Positions 24,844 through 34,252 of a stretch of DNA of 64,000 nucleotides are shown here, piece after piece (the stretch's first letter is position 1; each line of letters begins with the position of its first letter). This stretch comes from JAHIYU01 sp964476155 (lineage in GTDB: Bacteria; Krumholzibacteriota; Krumholzibacteriia; LZORAL124-64-63): NCBI GenBank assembly GCA_964476155.1, contig CAYYYS010000005.1, positions 1 to 64,000 of the forward strand, in the 5' to 3' direction. Both the position numbers and the translations under genes were made by a program. The notes under the pieces are model-generated. The model was not told the DNA's origin and did no database searches. It was given only the letters and a program-made list of their open reading frames with translations.

Positions 24844-26094
24844 CTAGGTATAACGAATGATCTCCATGGGGCGCAGACGTGCCGCCTCGGCGCTGGGCAG
24901 CAACGTGGCCAGCAAAGTGATACCCATGGCCACGACCGCCACGATCATAAAGTCGATCGACTGCGCGATGACCGGTACGTGATCCACGAAGTAGACGTCG
25001 CCCGGAACCGAGATGCCCACCTTGTCCAGGTACAGGTAGCCCAGGTAACCCAACAGGCTCCCCAGGACGGTACCCACCGCGCCGACAAACAAGCCGTCGA
25101 GGACGAAGATGCCCTGCACCTGTCGCTGGCTGGCGCCCATCGAGAGCATGATGCCGATCTCGCGGCGCCGCTCGCCGACCATCATGGTGAGGATGCCGAC
25201 GATATTGAAGGCGGCCACCAGGATCACCAGTCCCAGCAACAGGAACATGAGGATCTTCTCGATGCTCACCCACTGGAAGAGATTCCGGTTCAGGTCGATC
25301 CAGTCGTTGCAGCGGTAGACGAATGGTCCGAGGGCGGTCTCGATGGCGTCGCCCACCTGGGGCGCGCGCATCATGTCGGCCACCTTGACGCCGATTCCGG
25401 TGGCGCCGTGCGGGCCGTACCCGAAGAAATCACGCGCCGCGTCCAGGGGCATGTAGATGAAACGGGCGTCGAAGTCGTAGAGCCCCGTGTCCAGGAAGCC
25501 CGCCACCACGAAACGACGACTTTCCGCTTCGAGGGCGTGCAGGTCGAGATCCCCGCTTGGCGCGGTGACGGTCACCGTATCGCCGAGGCCCGCGTAGAGG
25601 GAGGCCGCCAGTTCGGCGCCGAGGACGATCCCCGGGAAAGCCTGTCCCCCGCGCAAGGCGGTCAGGGCCCGCTCGGCGGGATGAACGAGATTCGAAAGAG
25701 GCGTGACCGTCTCCTGGAGATCCGGGTCCACACCCCAGACCACGCCGGCGCGATGCTGGGTCTGGATGGCCCGGCCGCGCGAGGTGACCACGACTTCCTG
25801 CCGGACGAAGGGCGCCACGCCCGTCACTTCCGGTAGTTGTCCAATGGTGTCGATGGTCTCCCCAAGACGGACAAAGCCCTCGGGCCGACTGGTGACCACC
25901 GTGACCATGGGCATGTTCTCGATGAAGCTGCGGCGCAGCTCGTCGTGCAGGCCGTTCATGATGGCCAGGGTCAGGTCGAGGACCATGACGCCCAGGGTTA
26001 TGCCGGTGATCGCGATGACCGTCACACGGTTGACGAGGCGTGAGCCTCTCCGGCTGCGCAGGTAGCGTCTGGCGATATAGGCGGCGAAGCGCAT
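24844..26094 (-). CDS. lolC: LolC/E-type lipoprotein-releasing permease
   Basis: A 416-residue inner-membrane protein with the four-helix MacB/FtsX topology: one helix near 20-42, a periplasmic domain (about 45-265), then three helices near 275-300, 320-345 and 375-400. The N-terminus FAAYIARRYLRSRRGS and the helix-2 entry VSIEKILMFLLLGLVILVAA are typical of LolC/E. Only one permease is encoded here, so a homodimeric LolF-like arrangement is possible, or a second subunit lies elsewhere. It is 24 bp downstream of lysS and 11 bp upstream of lolD. Confidence 0.88.
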   Translation of the reverse strand: MRFAAYIARRYLRSRRGSRLVNRVTVIAITGITLGVMVLDLTLAIMNGLHDELRRSFIENMPMVTVVTSRPEGFVRLGETIDTIGQLPEVTGVAPFVRQEVVVTSRGRAIQTQHRAGVVWGVDPDLQETVTPLSNLVHPAERALTALRGGQAFPGIVLGAELAASLYAGLGDTVTVTAPSGDLDLHALEAESRRFVVAGFLDTGLYDFDARFIYMPLDAARDFFGYGPHGATGIGVKVADMMRAPQVGDAIETALGPFVYRCNDWIDLNRNLFQWVSIEKILMFLLLGLVILVAAFNIVGILTMMVGERRREIGIMLSMGASQRQVQGIFVLDGLFVGAVGTVLGSLLGYLGYLYLDKVGISVPGDVYFVDHVPVIAQSIDFMIVAVVAMGITLLATLLPSAEAARLRPMEIIRYT

Positions 26095-26118
26095 ACGGTC
26101 TCCGTGCGGACGGGGCGG

Positions 26119-27615
26119 CTACTCCTGCGGCCGCATGGCCGGGAACAACACCACGTCGCGAATGGAATGACAGTCGGTCAACAACATCACGATCCGGTCC
26201 AGGCCCACGCCAAGGCCACCGGTGGGCGGCATGCCGGTTTCCAGGGCCTCGATGTAGTCCTCGTCCAGCATCTGGGCCTCTTCGTCGCCCTTGGCCTTGA
26301 GGTCCATCTGGTCCGCGAAGCGCTTGCGCTGTTCGAAAGGGTCGTTGAGTTCCGAGAAGGCATTGCATATCTCGAAGCCGGCCACGAAAGCCTCGAACCG
26401 TTCCACCAGGGCGGGATCGTCGCGGTGTTCCTTGGCCAGGGGCGACAGTTCCTTGGGATGGTTCGTGACGAAGGTGGGCTGGATCAGGTCGGGCTCCACC
26501 AGTTCGCTGAAGAGCTCGTCGAGTATCTTGTCCACGCCCATGGCCGGCGACACGGAGATGCCGTGCTTCTCGGCTTCGGCCTTGGCGGCGTCGCGATCGA
26601 TCCCCGTGAAATCCACACCGGTCTTTTCGCGTAAGCCGTCGAGGAAGGGCAGGCGGCGGAACCCGTTGCTGAAATCCAGCACGTGCTCGCCGTAGGTGAT
26701 CTTGCCGTCCGCGCCGAACCGGTCCACCAGCCGCAGCACCATGCGCTCGAAGAGGTCCATGACCTGCTCGTAGTCCCAGTAGGCGGCGTAGCATTCCATC
26801 ATGGTGAACTCGGGGTTGTGGGTGCGGTCCATGCCCTCGTTGCGGAAGTCCTTGCAGAACTCGAAGACCTTCTCGAAACCGCCCACGATCAGGCGCTTGA
26901 GATAGAGTTCGTCGGCGATGCGCAGGTAGAGGGTCTGATCCAGCGCGTGATGATGGGTCTTGAAGGGGCGGGCCGTGGCGCCTCCGTAAAGGGGCTGCAG
27001 CACGGGGGTTTCCACTTCCAGGAAATCCTCGTCGATCAGGAAGCGGCGCACATCCTCGAGGATGGCCGAGCGACGCCGAAAACGCTCGCGCGTCTCCAGG
27101 TTCATGATCAGGTCCAGGTAGCGCTTGCGGCTCTTCAGCTCCAGGCTCATGTCGTGGAACTTCTCGGGCAGGGGGCGCACGCTCTTGGCCAGCAGACACC
27201 ATTCGGAAACCTGCACGGTCAGCTCTTCGGTCCGGGTGCGGAAAAGCGTTCCGCTCACGCCGATGATGTCACCCACGTCCAGGTTCTTCTTGAAGTAGGC
27301 GAAGTCGTCCTCGCCCAGGTCGTCGCGCTTGGCGTAGATCTGGATCTTGCCGGGGCCGTCGTAGAGCGGCAGGAAGATGGTCTTGCCCGCCTTGCGCTTG
27401 GCCATGATGCGGCCGGCGATGCGCACGACCGTCCCGGCGGACATCAGCTCGGCTTCCTGCTCAAGGAGTTCGGTGCTCGTGTGTGTGCGGTCGTAGCCGT
27501 GAGGATAAAGCGGGCCGCGCTCCGCAAAGGCTTCCAGCTTACCCAGACGCTCCTGAACCAGTCGGTGCTGCTGCTTGTCGTTTTCGTTCCCTGACACGGG
27601 CGGCTCCTTTGCCAT
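26119..27615 (-). CDS. lysS: Lysyl-tRNA synthetase, class II
   Basis: Attaches lysine to tRNA-Lys in the cytosol. The 498-residue protein has an N-terminal OB-fold anticodon-binding domain (about 60-165) and a class II catalytic core (about 175-498). Motif 2 is visible in FRNEGMDRTHNPEFTMME and motif 3 in GLGVGLDRIVMLL, followed by the C-terminal SIRDVVLFPAMRP. Length is normal (about 500). It starts 17 bp after the prfB stop; prfB-lysS is a widely conserved pair. The ribosome site is weak, which suggests coupling to prfB. Confidence 0.96.
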   Translation of the reverse strand: MAKEPPVSGNENDKQQHRLVQERLGKLEAFAERGPLYPHGYDRTHTSTELLEQEAELMSAGTVVRIAGRIMAKRKAGKTIFLPLYDGPGKIQIYAKRDDLGEDDFAYFKKNLDVGDIIGVSGTLFRTRTEELTVQVSEWCLLAKSVRPLPEKFHDMSLELKSRKRYLDLIMNLETRERFRRRSAILEDVRRFLIDEDFLEVETPVLQPLYGGATARPFKTHHHALDQTLYLRIADELYLKRLIVGGFEKVFEFCKDFRNEGMDRTHNPEFTMMECYAAYWDYEQVMDLFERMVLRLVDRFGADGKITYGEHVLDFSNGFRRLPFLDGLREKTGVDFTGIDRDAAKAEAEKHGISVSPAMGVDKILDELFSELVEPDLIQPTFVTNHPKELSPLAKEHRDDPALVERFEAFVAGFEICNAFSELNDPFEQRKRFADQMDLKAKGDEEAQMLDEDYIEALETGMPPTGGLGVGLDRIVMLLTDCHSIRDVVLFPAMRPQE

Positions 27616-27632
27616 GCGATTCGTGCGAACGC

Positions 27633-28740
27633 CTACTTGGACGCGGCTTGACTGGTCTGCCGCAGGTATGCGTCGATGAAGGCCTCGAGATCACCATCGA
27701 GCACGGCCGTCGAATTGCCGGTCTCGTGGTCGGTGCGGTGGTCCTTGACTTTGGTATAGGGATGGAGGACGTAGGAGCGGATCTGACTGCCCCAGGCGAT
27801 CTCCATCTTGTTGTCCTCGATCTCCTGGCGCTTCCTGCGCTCCTCCTCCAGCAGTGCCATGTACAGCTTTGCGCGCAGCATCTTCATGGCGCTTTCCCGG
27901 TTGCGCAGCTGTGACCGTTCGCTCTGACACTGGACCACGATGCCGGTGGGTTCGTGGGTCAGACGCACGGCGCTGTCGGTCTTGTTGACGTGCTGGCCGC
28001 CGGCCCCGCTGGCCCGGTAGGTGTCCATGCGGATATCGGACTCGTTGATCTCCACTTCCACGTCGTCCTCGATCAGCGGAAAGACGAAGACCGAGGCGAA
28101 GGAGGTGTGACGACGGCTCTGGGCGTCGAAGGGCGAGATGCGCACCAGGCGATGCACGCCCGACTCGCTCTTGAGATAACCGTAGCCGAAGTCGTGCTTG
28201 ATCTCGATAACGGCGCTCTTGATGCCGGCCTCGTCGCCGCCCTGCAGGTCGAGCATGGCGTGGGTCATGCCGGTGCGTTCCAGATAGCGCTTGTACATGC
28301 GCAGGAGCATCTCGGCCCAGTCCTGGGACTCGGTGCCGCCGGCCCCGGGATGGATCTCCAGCAGGGCGCCGCGGGCGTCGTCGGCCCCGCTGAGCAGGAA
28401 CTGGGAATCGAGACGGTCGAGGCTGCGAGCAAGTTCCGCGACGCCTTCGGCGACCTCGGCCGTCGTTTCGGGGTCGCTTTCCTCAGCCGCGAGTTCGGCC
28501 AGGACGTCAAGATCCTCGCAGGCCTGCTCGGCCGCGGCGACGGGATCTAGCCATACTTTCAACTGGCGCACGCGCCGCAGCACTTTTTCGGCGCCTTCAC
28601 GGTCGTCCCAAAATCCGGGTGCCGACTGTTTCTGCAGCAGCGATTCGTGTTCGGCGATCAGGGTCGGAAGGTCAAAGACCCTCCTTGAGCCGGTTCAGTC
28701 GAGCCTTCTGCTCGGCCAGCGCTTCCAGATGCTCCTTCAT
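27633..28740 (-). CDS. prfB: Peptide chain release factor 2, expressed by programmed +1 frameshift
   Basis: RF2 terminates translation at UGA and UAA. The first frame starts at 28740 (ATG, after GGGAGG) and encodes 22 residues ending in KEGL before an in-frame TGA at 28674-28672. Skipping one base there continues into the long frame (28673-27633), giving 368 residues. The stop-recognition tripeptide SPF (about 202-204) and the catalytic GGQ (about 247-249, in GAGGQHVNK) are present. Without the shift the product would lack its first 50 residues, so this is the autoregulated arrangement known from most bacteria and not a sequencing error. The start is 1 bp after the coaE stop. Confidence 0.95.
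28671..28686 (-). promoter_or_regulatory. prfB +1 programmed frameshift signal
   Basis: On the minus strand AAGGAGGG (28686-28679) acts as the internal Shine-Dalgarno-like stimulator. It is followed by the slippery CTT codon (28677-28675), the TGA stop (28674-28672) and C at 28671, so the core reads CTT-TGA-C exactly as in the classical RF2 site. Low RF2 slows termination at TGA and favours the shift. Confidence 0.95.
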
Positions 28741-28741
28741 A

Positions 28742-29374
28742 TCAACCTCCCGGGGCGTCCCCGATCACATGTATGCGGTAGAGTTCGGTTACGGCGAGCT
28801 TCAGGGCCGCCGCGTCGTTGGTGTTGTCCAGGATCACGTCGGCACGATCGAAATCTGCCCGCAGATCGTGCTGGCAATCGACCCGGGCCAGCGCCGCCCG
28901 TTCGTCCAGGCGCCCGGATGCCGCGAGCCGCTCGATCCTGAGCGGCGCCGGCGCCGTCACGGTTACGACGAGATCGATGGGACCGAACGGCGGAAGCAGA
29001 AAGTACACGGCGGCTTCGACGACTGCAAGGCCGGGCTTCGTCGCTTGCGCCTCCAGATCGTCCAGTCTGGCGGCGAGACGTTCGCTCAGACGTCCATGTG
29101 TAATCCCGTTCAGGCGCGCCAGGTCTCGCGTGTCGGCAAAGACCCGGCGGGCCAGGGTTGCGCGGTCGACTTCGCCATCGAGCTGGATGTCCATACCGAA
29201 CGCCGCGACGAGGGCCGCGATCACGTCGGGCTCCCGCAGCAGGGCGTGCCCCTCGGCATCCGCGTCGATGATATGGGCGCCCAGGTCGGCCAGGTACGCC
29301 GCTGCCGCTGATTTGCCCGCGCCCACGGGTCCGGTCAGGATCCAGCGTTTCAAATGACGCGAGGGCTTAGCCAT
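28742..29374 (-). CDS. coaE: Dephospho-CoA kinase CoaE
   Basis: Phosphorylates dephospho-CoA to coenzyme A, the final step of CoA synthesis. The 210-residue P-loop kinase has Walker A GPVGAGKSAAAAYL (about 14-27), the following HIIDADAEGHALL segment, and VVEAAVYFLLPPFGPIDLVV, in which the usual D.PLLFE reads E.AVYFL. The nucleotide-base helix text RIERLAASGRLDERAAL is also present. The ATG at 29374 lies inside the last codons of polA (8-bp overlap). Earlier in-frame starts would lie deep in polA and give a non-homologous extension. Confidence 0.9.
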   Translation of the reverse strand: MAKPSRHLKRWILTGPVGAGKSAAAAYLADLGAHIIDADAEGHALLREPDVIAALVAAFGMDIQLDGEVDRATLARRVFADTRDLARLNGITHGRLSERLAARLDDLEAQATKPGLAVVEAAVYFLLPPFGPIDLVVTVTAPAPLRIERLAASGRLDERAALARVDCQHDLRADFDRADVILDNTNDAAALKLAVTELYRIHVIGDAPGG

Positions 29375-32138
29375 GAGCGTCCGCCCAGTTGGCTCCCACG
29401 TGGACATCAACCACCAGCGGAACATCGAGCGTGTGGACACCCTCCATGACGTCACGCACCAGATCAATCACGGCGGTCGATTCTTGGTCCGGAACTTCGA
29501 TCAGCAACTCGTCGTGGACCTGCAACAGCATCAGCGCCGCGTGGTTGCTGTCCTGCAGCCGTTTTTCGACCTCGATCATGGCCAGTTTCATGAGATCCGC
29601 CGCCGTGCCCTGAATGGGCGTGTTGACGGCGACGCGTTCGGAAAAGCTGCGCAGCCGGTTGTTGTCCGCCAGGATATCCGGCAAGGTGCGGCGCCGCCCG
29701 AAAAGGGTTTCGGTTCGCCCCAGGTCGCGACCCTGGACATGACAACGGTCGATATAATTCTTCACGCCGGGATAGGTACGAAAGTAACCATCGATAAAAG
29801 CGCTCGCTTCGCGGGTCTTGATGCCGAGTTGACGGGCCAGGGCCCGGGCGCCCTGCCCATAGATCACACCGAAGTTGACCGCCTTGGCCCGGCTGCGCAT
29901 TTCGCGCGTGACGTCGTCCTCGGACACGCCGCCGACCAGGGCCGCGGTACGCCGGTGCACGTCGCCGCCGGCGCGGAAGGTCTCGATGAGTGTCGCGTCG
30001 CCCGACAGGTGCGCCAGAAGTCGCAGCTCGATCTGGGAATAATCGGCCGAGATGAAGACCGACCCCTCGTGCCGGGGAACAAAGGCCCGCCGAATGCGAC
30101 GACCCCGTTCGGAATGGATGGGGATATTCTGCAGGTTCGGATCCGATGACGACAGGCGCCCCGTAGCGGTGACAGCTTGATTGAACGACGTATGGATAAG
30201 CCCGGTATCAGGGCTCACCAGTTCTCTAAGGCTATCCACGTATGTGCCTAACAATTTGGCTAGTTGCCGAAACTCCAGCACAAGGCTGGGCAGCGGGTGT
30301 TTATCCGACAGCGCCGTCAACACCGATGCATCGGTACTCCAACCCGAAGCGGTCTTCTTGGTGGGTTTCAGGCCCAGATCCTCGAAGAGAACGCCTGCCA
30401 GCTGCTGGGGGCTCTGAATATTGAACTCCCGGCCGGCACTGGCGTGAATGCGTGTCTCGAGTTCCGCCATCTCCGCCCGAAAACCTGCGCCGAGTTCTTC
30501 CAGAAAAGGAAGATCGAGAGCGATCCCCCGCCGCTCCATGGCGTAGAGAATTGTCGAGAGCGGAGTCTCCAGGGTCGTGAACAGGGCTTCGAGGGTCGGT
30601 TCGACCGCCAGGTCTGCCTTGAAGACCTCATGCAGGCGCAAGGTCATGTCCGCATCCTCGGCCGCGTAGACCGTCAGCCGTTCGAGGGGCACCGAGAGGA
30701 TGTCCTTGACCCGGTCCCTGGACTCGAAAAGGTCTTTGTACGGGATCATCTCCACGTTCAGGCAGGATGCGGCCAGCGCGTCCAGACCGAACCGTTCGCG
30801 CCCGGGATCCAGCACGTAGGCCGCGACCATGGTATCGAAAACACGCGCCCCCAGGGACAGGCCATGGCGTTCGAGTATCCAGCGGTCGAACTTCAGGTTC
30901 TGGCCCACCAGCAAACGCGACTCATCACCCAGGACGGGTCCCAGGTCGCGGCTAATCCAGTCCAGGTTGTCCGTCTCGCCGCCCGGGAAGAGATCGCCCT
31001 GGGCCTGGTTTTCGCGCGCGAGGACGGGGATGTAGACCGCACGTCCCGGTTCGGCGCACAGGGCGATGCCCACCAGACGTGCCGAGTCGGAACGCAGGCC
31101 GTCGGTTTCGGTATCGACGGCCAGAGGCGCGTCGGCCGGTATGGTCGCCAGGTAATCCGCAAGAGCCCGGGGTGTGTCCAGACAGAGATAGCCCCGGGCC
31201 GCCGGATCCCGGCGAGTCGTCTCGTCGTTGGCGGCCGGCATGGCCGCGGCCGCGGCGTCCACCGACAGCTCGAGCCGATCGATTTGGGCCAGGACCTGGC
31301 GCAGGCCGAGCGTCTCCAGCAGGGCGCGGACTTCGGGCCCCTGGGGCAGCGTCGTGCGCATATCCGACCAGGTCACGTCCACGGGAACGGCTTCATCGAT
31401 GATGAACAGGTCGCGCGACAGGAAGACCTGATCGCGGTTCTCCCCCAGTACGCGTTTCAGTCGCGGCGTGAGCTTCGTGTTCTCGAGATCCCGGTAGAGA
31501 CCTTCAAGGGATCCGTACTCCCGGATGAGCTTGGTGGCGGTCTTCGCGCCGATCCCCGGCGCACCGGGGATGTTGTCGCTGCTGTCGCCGGACAAGGCGA
31601 ATACGTCCACCAGATCGCGCGGCTCCAGTCCGTACTCGCGACGCACGTCGTCGGCCGTGAACTCGGTCACCGTTGCGTTGCGACGCCCCGGTTTGAGCAT
31701 CGATACACGCTCGTCCAGCAACTGCATGAAGTCCTTGTCGCCCGTATAGAACCAGACGTCGTCGTCGACCTCGTGCGACGTACGGGCCAGGGTGGCCATG
31801 ATGTCGTCGGCCTCGAAGCCCGCCCGGTCGAGGACCGGGACGCCCCAGGCCGTCAGCAATTCGCGCAGACGCGGCAACTGGGCCGCCAGTTCCTCGGGCA
31901 TGGGCTTGCGGTTGGCCTTGTAGTCCGCGTACAGATCGTGACGGAAGACCTTTCCCTTCACGTCGAATACGACAACGAGATAGTCGGGACGACGCGACGC
32001 GATCAGGCCCAGCAGACTGTTGAAAAAGCCGAAGGCCACCGACGTGGTCTCGCCGTTGGGCGCCGTCAGCGGGTGCTTGATGAAGGCGTAGTGGGCGCGA
32101 TAGACCAGCGCGGAACCGTCAACGATGATCATCGACAT
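29367..32138 (-). CDS. polA: DNA polymerase I
   Basis: Repair and Okazaki-fragment-processing polymerase. The 923 residues contain a 5' nuclease/flap domain (about 1-290; VDGSALVYRAHYAF, YTGDKDFMQLL), a 3'-5' exonuclease domain (about 330-520) and a family A polymerase domain (about 530-923). The proofreading residues look intact: DTE in LAVDTETDG, NLKFD, and the YAAED motif. Polymerase motif A is ADYSQIELRLLAHLSGD and motif C is LLQVHDELLIEVP. The ATG at 32138 follows a G-rich AAGGGGGG site and begins where the homology begins. It lies 13 bp downstream of nadD. Confidence 0.96.
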   Translation of the reverse strand: MSMIIVDGSALVYRAHYAFIKHPLTAPNGETTSVAFGFFNSLLGLIASRRPDYLVVVFDVKGKVFRHDLYADYKANRKPMPEELAAQLPRLRELLTAWGVPVLDRAGFEADDIMATLARTSHEVDDDVWFYTGDKDFMQLLDERVSMLKPGRRNATVTEFTADDVRREYGLEPRDLVDVFALSGDSSDNIPGAPGIGAKTATKLIREYGSLEGLYRDLENTKLTPRLKRVLGENRDQVFLSRDLFIIDEAVPVDVTWSDMRTTLPQGPEVRALLETLGLRQVLAQIDRLELSVDAAAAAMPAANDETTRRDPAARGYLCLDTPRALADYLATIPADAPLAVDTETDGLRSDSARLVGIALCAEPGRAVYIPVLARENQAQGDLFPGGETDNLDWISRDLGPVLGDESRLLVGQNLKFDRWILERHGLSLGARVFDTMVAAYVLDPGRERFGLDALAASCLNVEMIPYKDLFESRDRVKDILSVPLERLTVYAAEDADMTLRLHEVFKADLAVEPTLEALFTTLETPLSTILYAMERRGIALDLPFLEELGAGFRAEMAELETRIHASAGREFNIQSPQQLAGVLFEDLGLKPTKKTASGWSTDASVLTALSDKHPLPSLVLEFRQLAKLLGTYVDSLRELVSPDTGLIHTSFNQAVTATGRLSSSDPNLQNIPIHSERGRRIRRAFVPRHEGSVFISADYSQIELRLLAHLSGDATLIETFRAGGDVHRRTAALVGGVSEDDVTREMRSRAKAVNFGVIYGQGARALARQLGIKTREASAFIDGYFRTYPGVKNYIDRCHVQGRDLGRTETLFGRRRTLPDILADNNRLRSFSERVAVNTPIQGTAADLMKLAMIEVEKRLQDSNHAALMLLQVHDELLIEVPDQESTAVIDLVRDVMEGVHTLDVPLVVDVHVGANWADAHG

Positions 32139-32151
32139 GGGTTGCCCCCCT

Positions 32152-32736
32152 TCATGCGTGCGCTTCGAAGTCGTACAGTCCGTGCGTGTGAATGTAGCGC
32201 AACACCGGCGGCGGCACCAGATCGACCAGATCCTCCCCGTCCGCGAGACGACGGCGGAGATCCGTTGACGAGACGGGTTCCTCGAAATCATCCAGGATCG
32301 TCACGGAGTCAGGGAGGTCCTGCCCGTTCACCACGAGCCCGTCCCGGGGGAAAACCAGGATACGCGCCAGGCGCAGGATGTGCTCGGGATCTCGCCAGGT
32401 GTGAAAGTCCCGCCAGGCGTCGCCGCCGATGACGAGGAACAGATCGCTGTCCTGGTGCTCTTGTTGCAATGTAGACAGTGAATGCACCGTATAGCTGGGG
32501 CCGCGGCGGCGGAGGTCCATATCCGTGACGGTGATGTCTTCGAGGCCGTTCACGCCCAGACGGGTCATGGCGAGACGATGAAATCCGGAGACCCGGGGTT
32601 CCGACTTGCCCGGTGAGAGCGCGGACGGCGCCAGCAGGATCTCGTCACAGAGATCGCGGGCCCGCAAGGCCCGGACGATGGCGAGGTGACCGTTGTGAAA
32701 GGGATCGAAGGAGCCGCCATAGAAGGCGACTCTCAT
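32152..32736 (-). CDS. nadD: Nicotinate-nucleotide adenylyltransferase NadD
   Basis: Adenylates nicotinate mononucleotide to deamido-NAD. The 194-residue protein opens with VAFYGGSFDPFHNGHLAI, holding the HxGH-type nucleotidyltransferase signature, and has the NadD-typical VIGGDAWRDFHTWRDPEHIL segment plus the closing SSTDLRRRLADGEDL (ISxTxxR-like) motif. Length is normal. The ATG overlaps the stop of the BamD-like gene (ATGA). Together with nadB at 10608 it gives part of NAD synthesis. Confidence 0.95.
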   Translation of the reverse strand: MRVAFYGGSFDPFHNGHLAIVRALRARDLCDEILLAPSALSPGKSEPRVSGFHRLAMTRLGVNGLEDITVTDMDLRRRGPSYTVHSLSTLQQEHQDSDLFLVIGGDAWRDFHTWRDPEHILRLARILVFPRDGLVVNGQDLPDSVTILDDFEEPVSSTDLRRRLADGEDLVDLVPPPVLRYIHTHGLYDFEAHA

Positions 32737-33518
32737 GACCCGGACTCGCTTGGCCCGATTTCGGCCTTCAACTCACGCGCCAGGTCGGCCGCGGCCACCG
32801 CCGCGGCGGCGACGGGATATTCATCCATGATCCGCGCGGTCAGCGCGAGCGCGATGTCGTACTCTTGGGTATCGCGGGCGAGACGCGCGCGACGCAGCAT
32901 CACGTCGGGGCGCAAACGGCTCAGGGGCTCGGCTTCGATAAGACGGTCCAGGGTGACGGCCACGGCCTCGTCTCGACCGAGCCGCTTATAGACCGAGAGC
33001 TGCTTGAGGCGTTTGCTGACGATCATGTCGCTGATGTCGATGATCCGCTCGCGAGCCTCGGAGCTGTAGGATGACGCGGGATATGACTCCAGGAAGGTCT
33101 GATACCGATACCGCGCGTCGAAGGCCGGCGTGATGTCACGTTCGACACGTCCGACCTGCCGGTAGAAGGCGTTGGCTTCCTCGAACACGGCTTGTTCCAC
33201 GAGATCGCTGGTCGGATATTCCTGTCGGAGGATCTGCAGCTCGACCGCTGCGAGGGGATACTCCCCGACCTCCATGTAGCTCATGGCCTTTTCGAACTGG
33301 GCCTGGGCGGCGAGAGAGTCGGTGGGACTGCGCCGCAGAAAGGCCGAATAGGCCGCCACTGCCTCATGATGCTTACCATTCTCCTGGAAGGCCTGCGCGC
33401 GATCATAGGATCCGGGCGGGTGCGGGTTGGTCGCACCGCAACCGGACAAGAGTGTGGCCATCAGCAGGAAGCCCACGGCCCCGAGCAGGGAAATAGTCGA
33501 TTGGCGTGATTCGGTCAA
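32733..33518 (-). CDS. bamD: BamD-like outer-membrane assembly lipoprotein (TPR)
   Basis: A 261-residue outer-membrane lipoprotein. The signal peptide ends in LLSGC, and tetratricopeptide-like helices cover about 40-245, with BamD-style text FLRRSPTDSLAAQAQFEKAMSYMEVGEYPLA and YRYQTFLESYPASSYSSEA (split here only by distance). In BamD these TPRs dock to BamA. The start is TTG, six bases after GGAGG. It is not next to bamA but upstream of nadD, with which it overlaps. Other OM lipoproteins of the YfiO group are possible, so the symbol is by family. Confidence 0.8.
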   Translation of the reverse strand: MTESRQSTISLLGAVGFLLMATLLSGCGATNPHPPGSYDRAQAFQENGKHHEAVAAYSAFLRRSPTDSLAAQAQFEKAMSYMEVGEYPLAAVELQILRQEYPTSDLVEQAVFEEANAFYRQVGRVERDITPAFDARYRYQTFLESYPASSYSSEARERIIDISDMIVSKRLKQLSVYKRLGRDEAVAVTLDRLIEAEPLSRLRPDVMLRRARLARDTQEYDIALALTARIMDEYPVAAAAVAAADLARELKAEIGPSESGS

Positions 33519-33551
33519 GTCTATCCTCCGGCCGCCGTGACGGCGTCAGGT

Positions 33552-34235
33552 TCAGTTGCCCGTATTGGCAAAATAGATGGTCACCAGTCCCGTGAGAGCG
33601 CCGACCACGACCAGTTCCTCGAGAACGGACATGAGACCGCCCTCGGCCGTCTCGGACGAGGTGAAGCTGTAGACGGAATCGTCGATGCGCTGCAGGTGCT
33701 CCGACTTTACCCGGTCACCAAAGCTTCTCTGCAGGCGCTCGTCCATGAGGAGTCGTCCTGATCTCATATCGACGACCGTCACCAGAACGCTTACACCCAT
33801 TTCGCGATCTACCCAGTTTTTCCATAGCCCGAGCTTGCGGCCAACCCTGGGATAGGCCAGATCGAGGGCCTCGAAGCTGTAGCGGATCTCGAAGTCGGCG
33901 TCGACAGGCGCGACCGTCTCTTCCTCGTCGGCCTGCTCAATCTCGTTCAGATAGGCCGTATGGCCCGCGGCGACGACCTGCTCGAACAGCTGAGCTTCCA
34001 GCAGCGGTCTCGCCTCGTGATCCTGCGTCGTCCGCAGGGAAATATCGAAATCGACGCCGGGGACTACAGCAACGATCTCGCGAGCGATGTCCGCCATCAG
34101 GGCTTGCGCAATCCAGAGATTCGTCCGCACCGTGTCGGCCGCCGTAAAGGCGAAGCCGGGGTTTGCGGAGCCGGCGACGGCCACCGACGGCAGGACGGTC
34201 ATGGCGACGAGGAGTATGACGAGGCAGGTACGCAT
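33552..34235 (-). CDS. Secreted protein of unknown function with C-terminal hydrophobic helix
   Basis: I do not recognise a family. The 227-residue product has a Sec signal peptide (1-22, ending near SVAVAG), a mainly hydrophilic mature domain, and a hydrophobic stretch near the C-terminus (LVVVGALTGLVTIYF, about 207-221) that could be a membrane anchor. Text such as VLVTVVDMRSGRLLMDERLQRSF resembles envelope lipoproteins that assemble at the outer membrane, but this is only an impression. GGAAAGGA precedes the ATG. It lies between rimO (17 bp) and the bamD-like gene (33 bp) and is probably co-transcribed with them. Confidence 0.75.
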   Translation of the reverse strand: MRTCLVILLVAMTVLPSVAVAGSANPGFAFTAADTVRTNLWIAQALMADIAREIVAVVPGVDFDISLRTTQDHEARPLLEAQLFEQVVAAGHTAYLNEIEQADEEETVAPVDADFEIRYSFEALDLAYPRVGRKLGLWKNWVDREMGVSVLVTVVDMRSGRLLMDERLQRSFGDRVKSEHLQRIDDSVYSFTSSETAEGGLMSVLEELVVVGALTGLVTIYFANTGN

Positions 34236-34252
34236 CGCGATGTCCTTTCCGG

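Noticed and set aside
28672..28674. Frameshift error or pseudogene in prfB
   Set aside because: The TGA is in the exact context of the classical RF2 shift site, so it is regulation and not damage.
30264..32432. Plus-strand open frame opposite polA
   Set aside because: Shadow of polA; no motif, no ribosome site.
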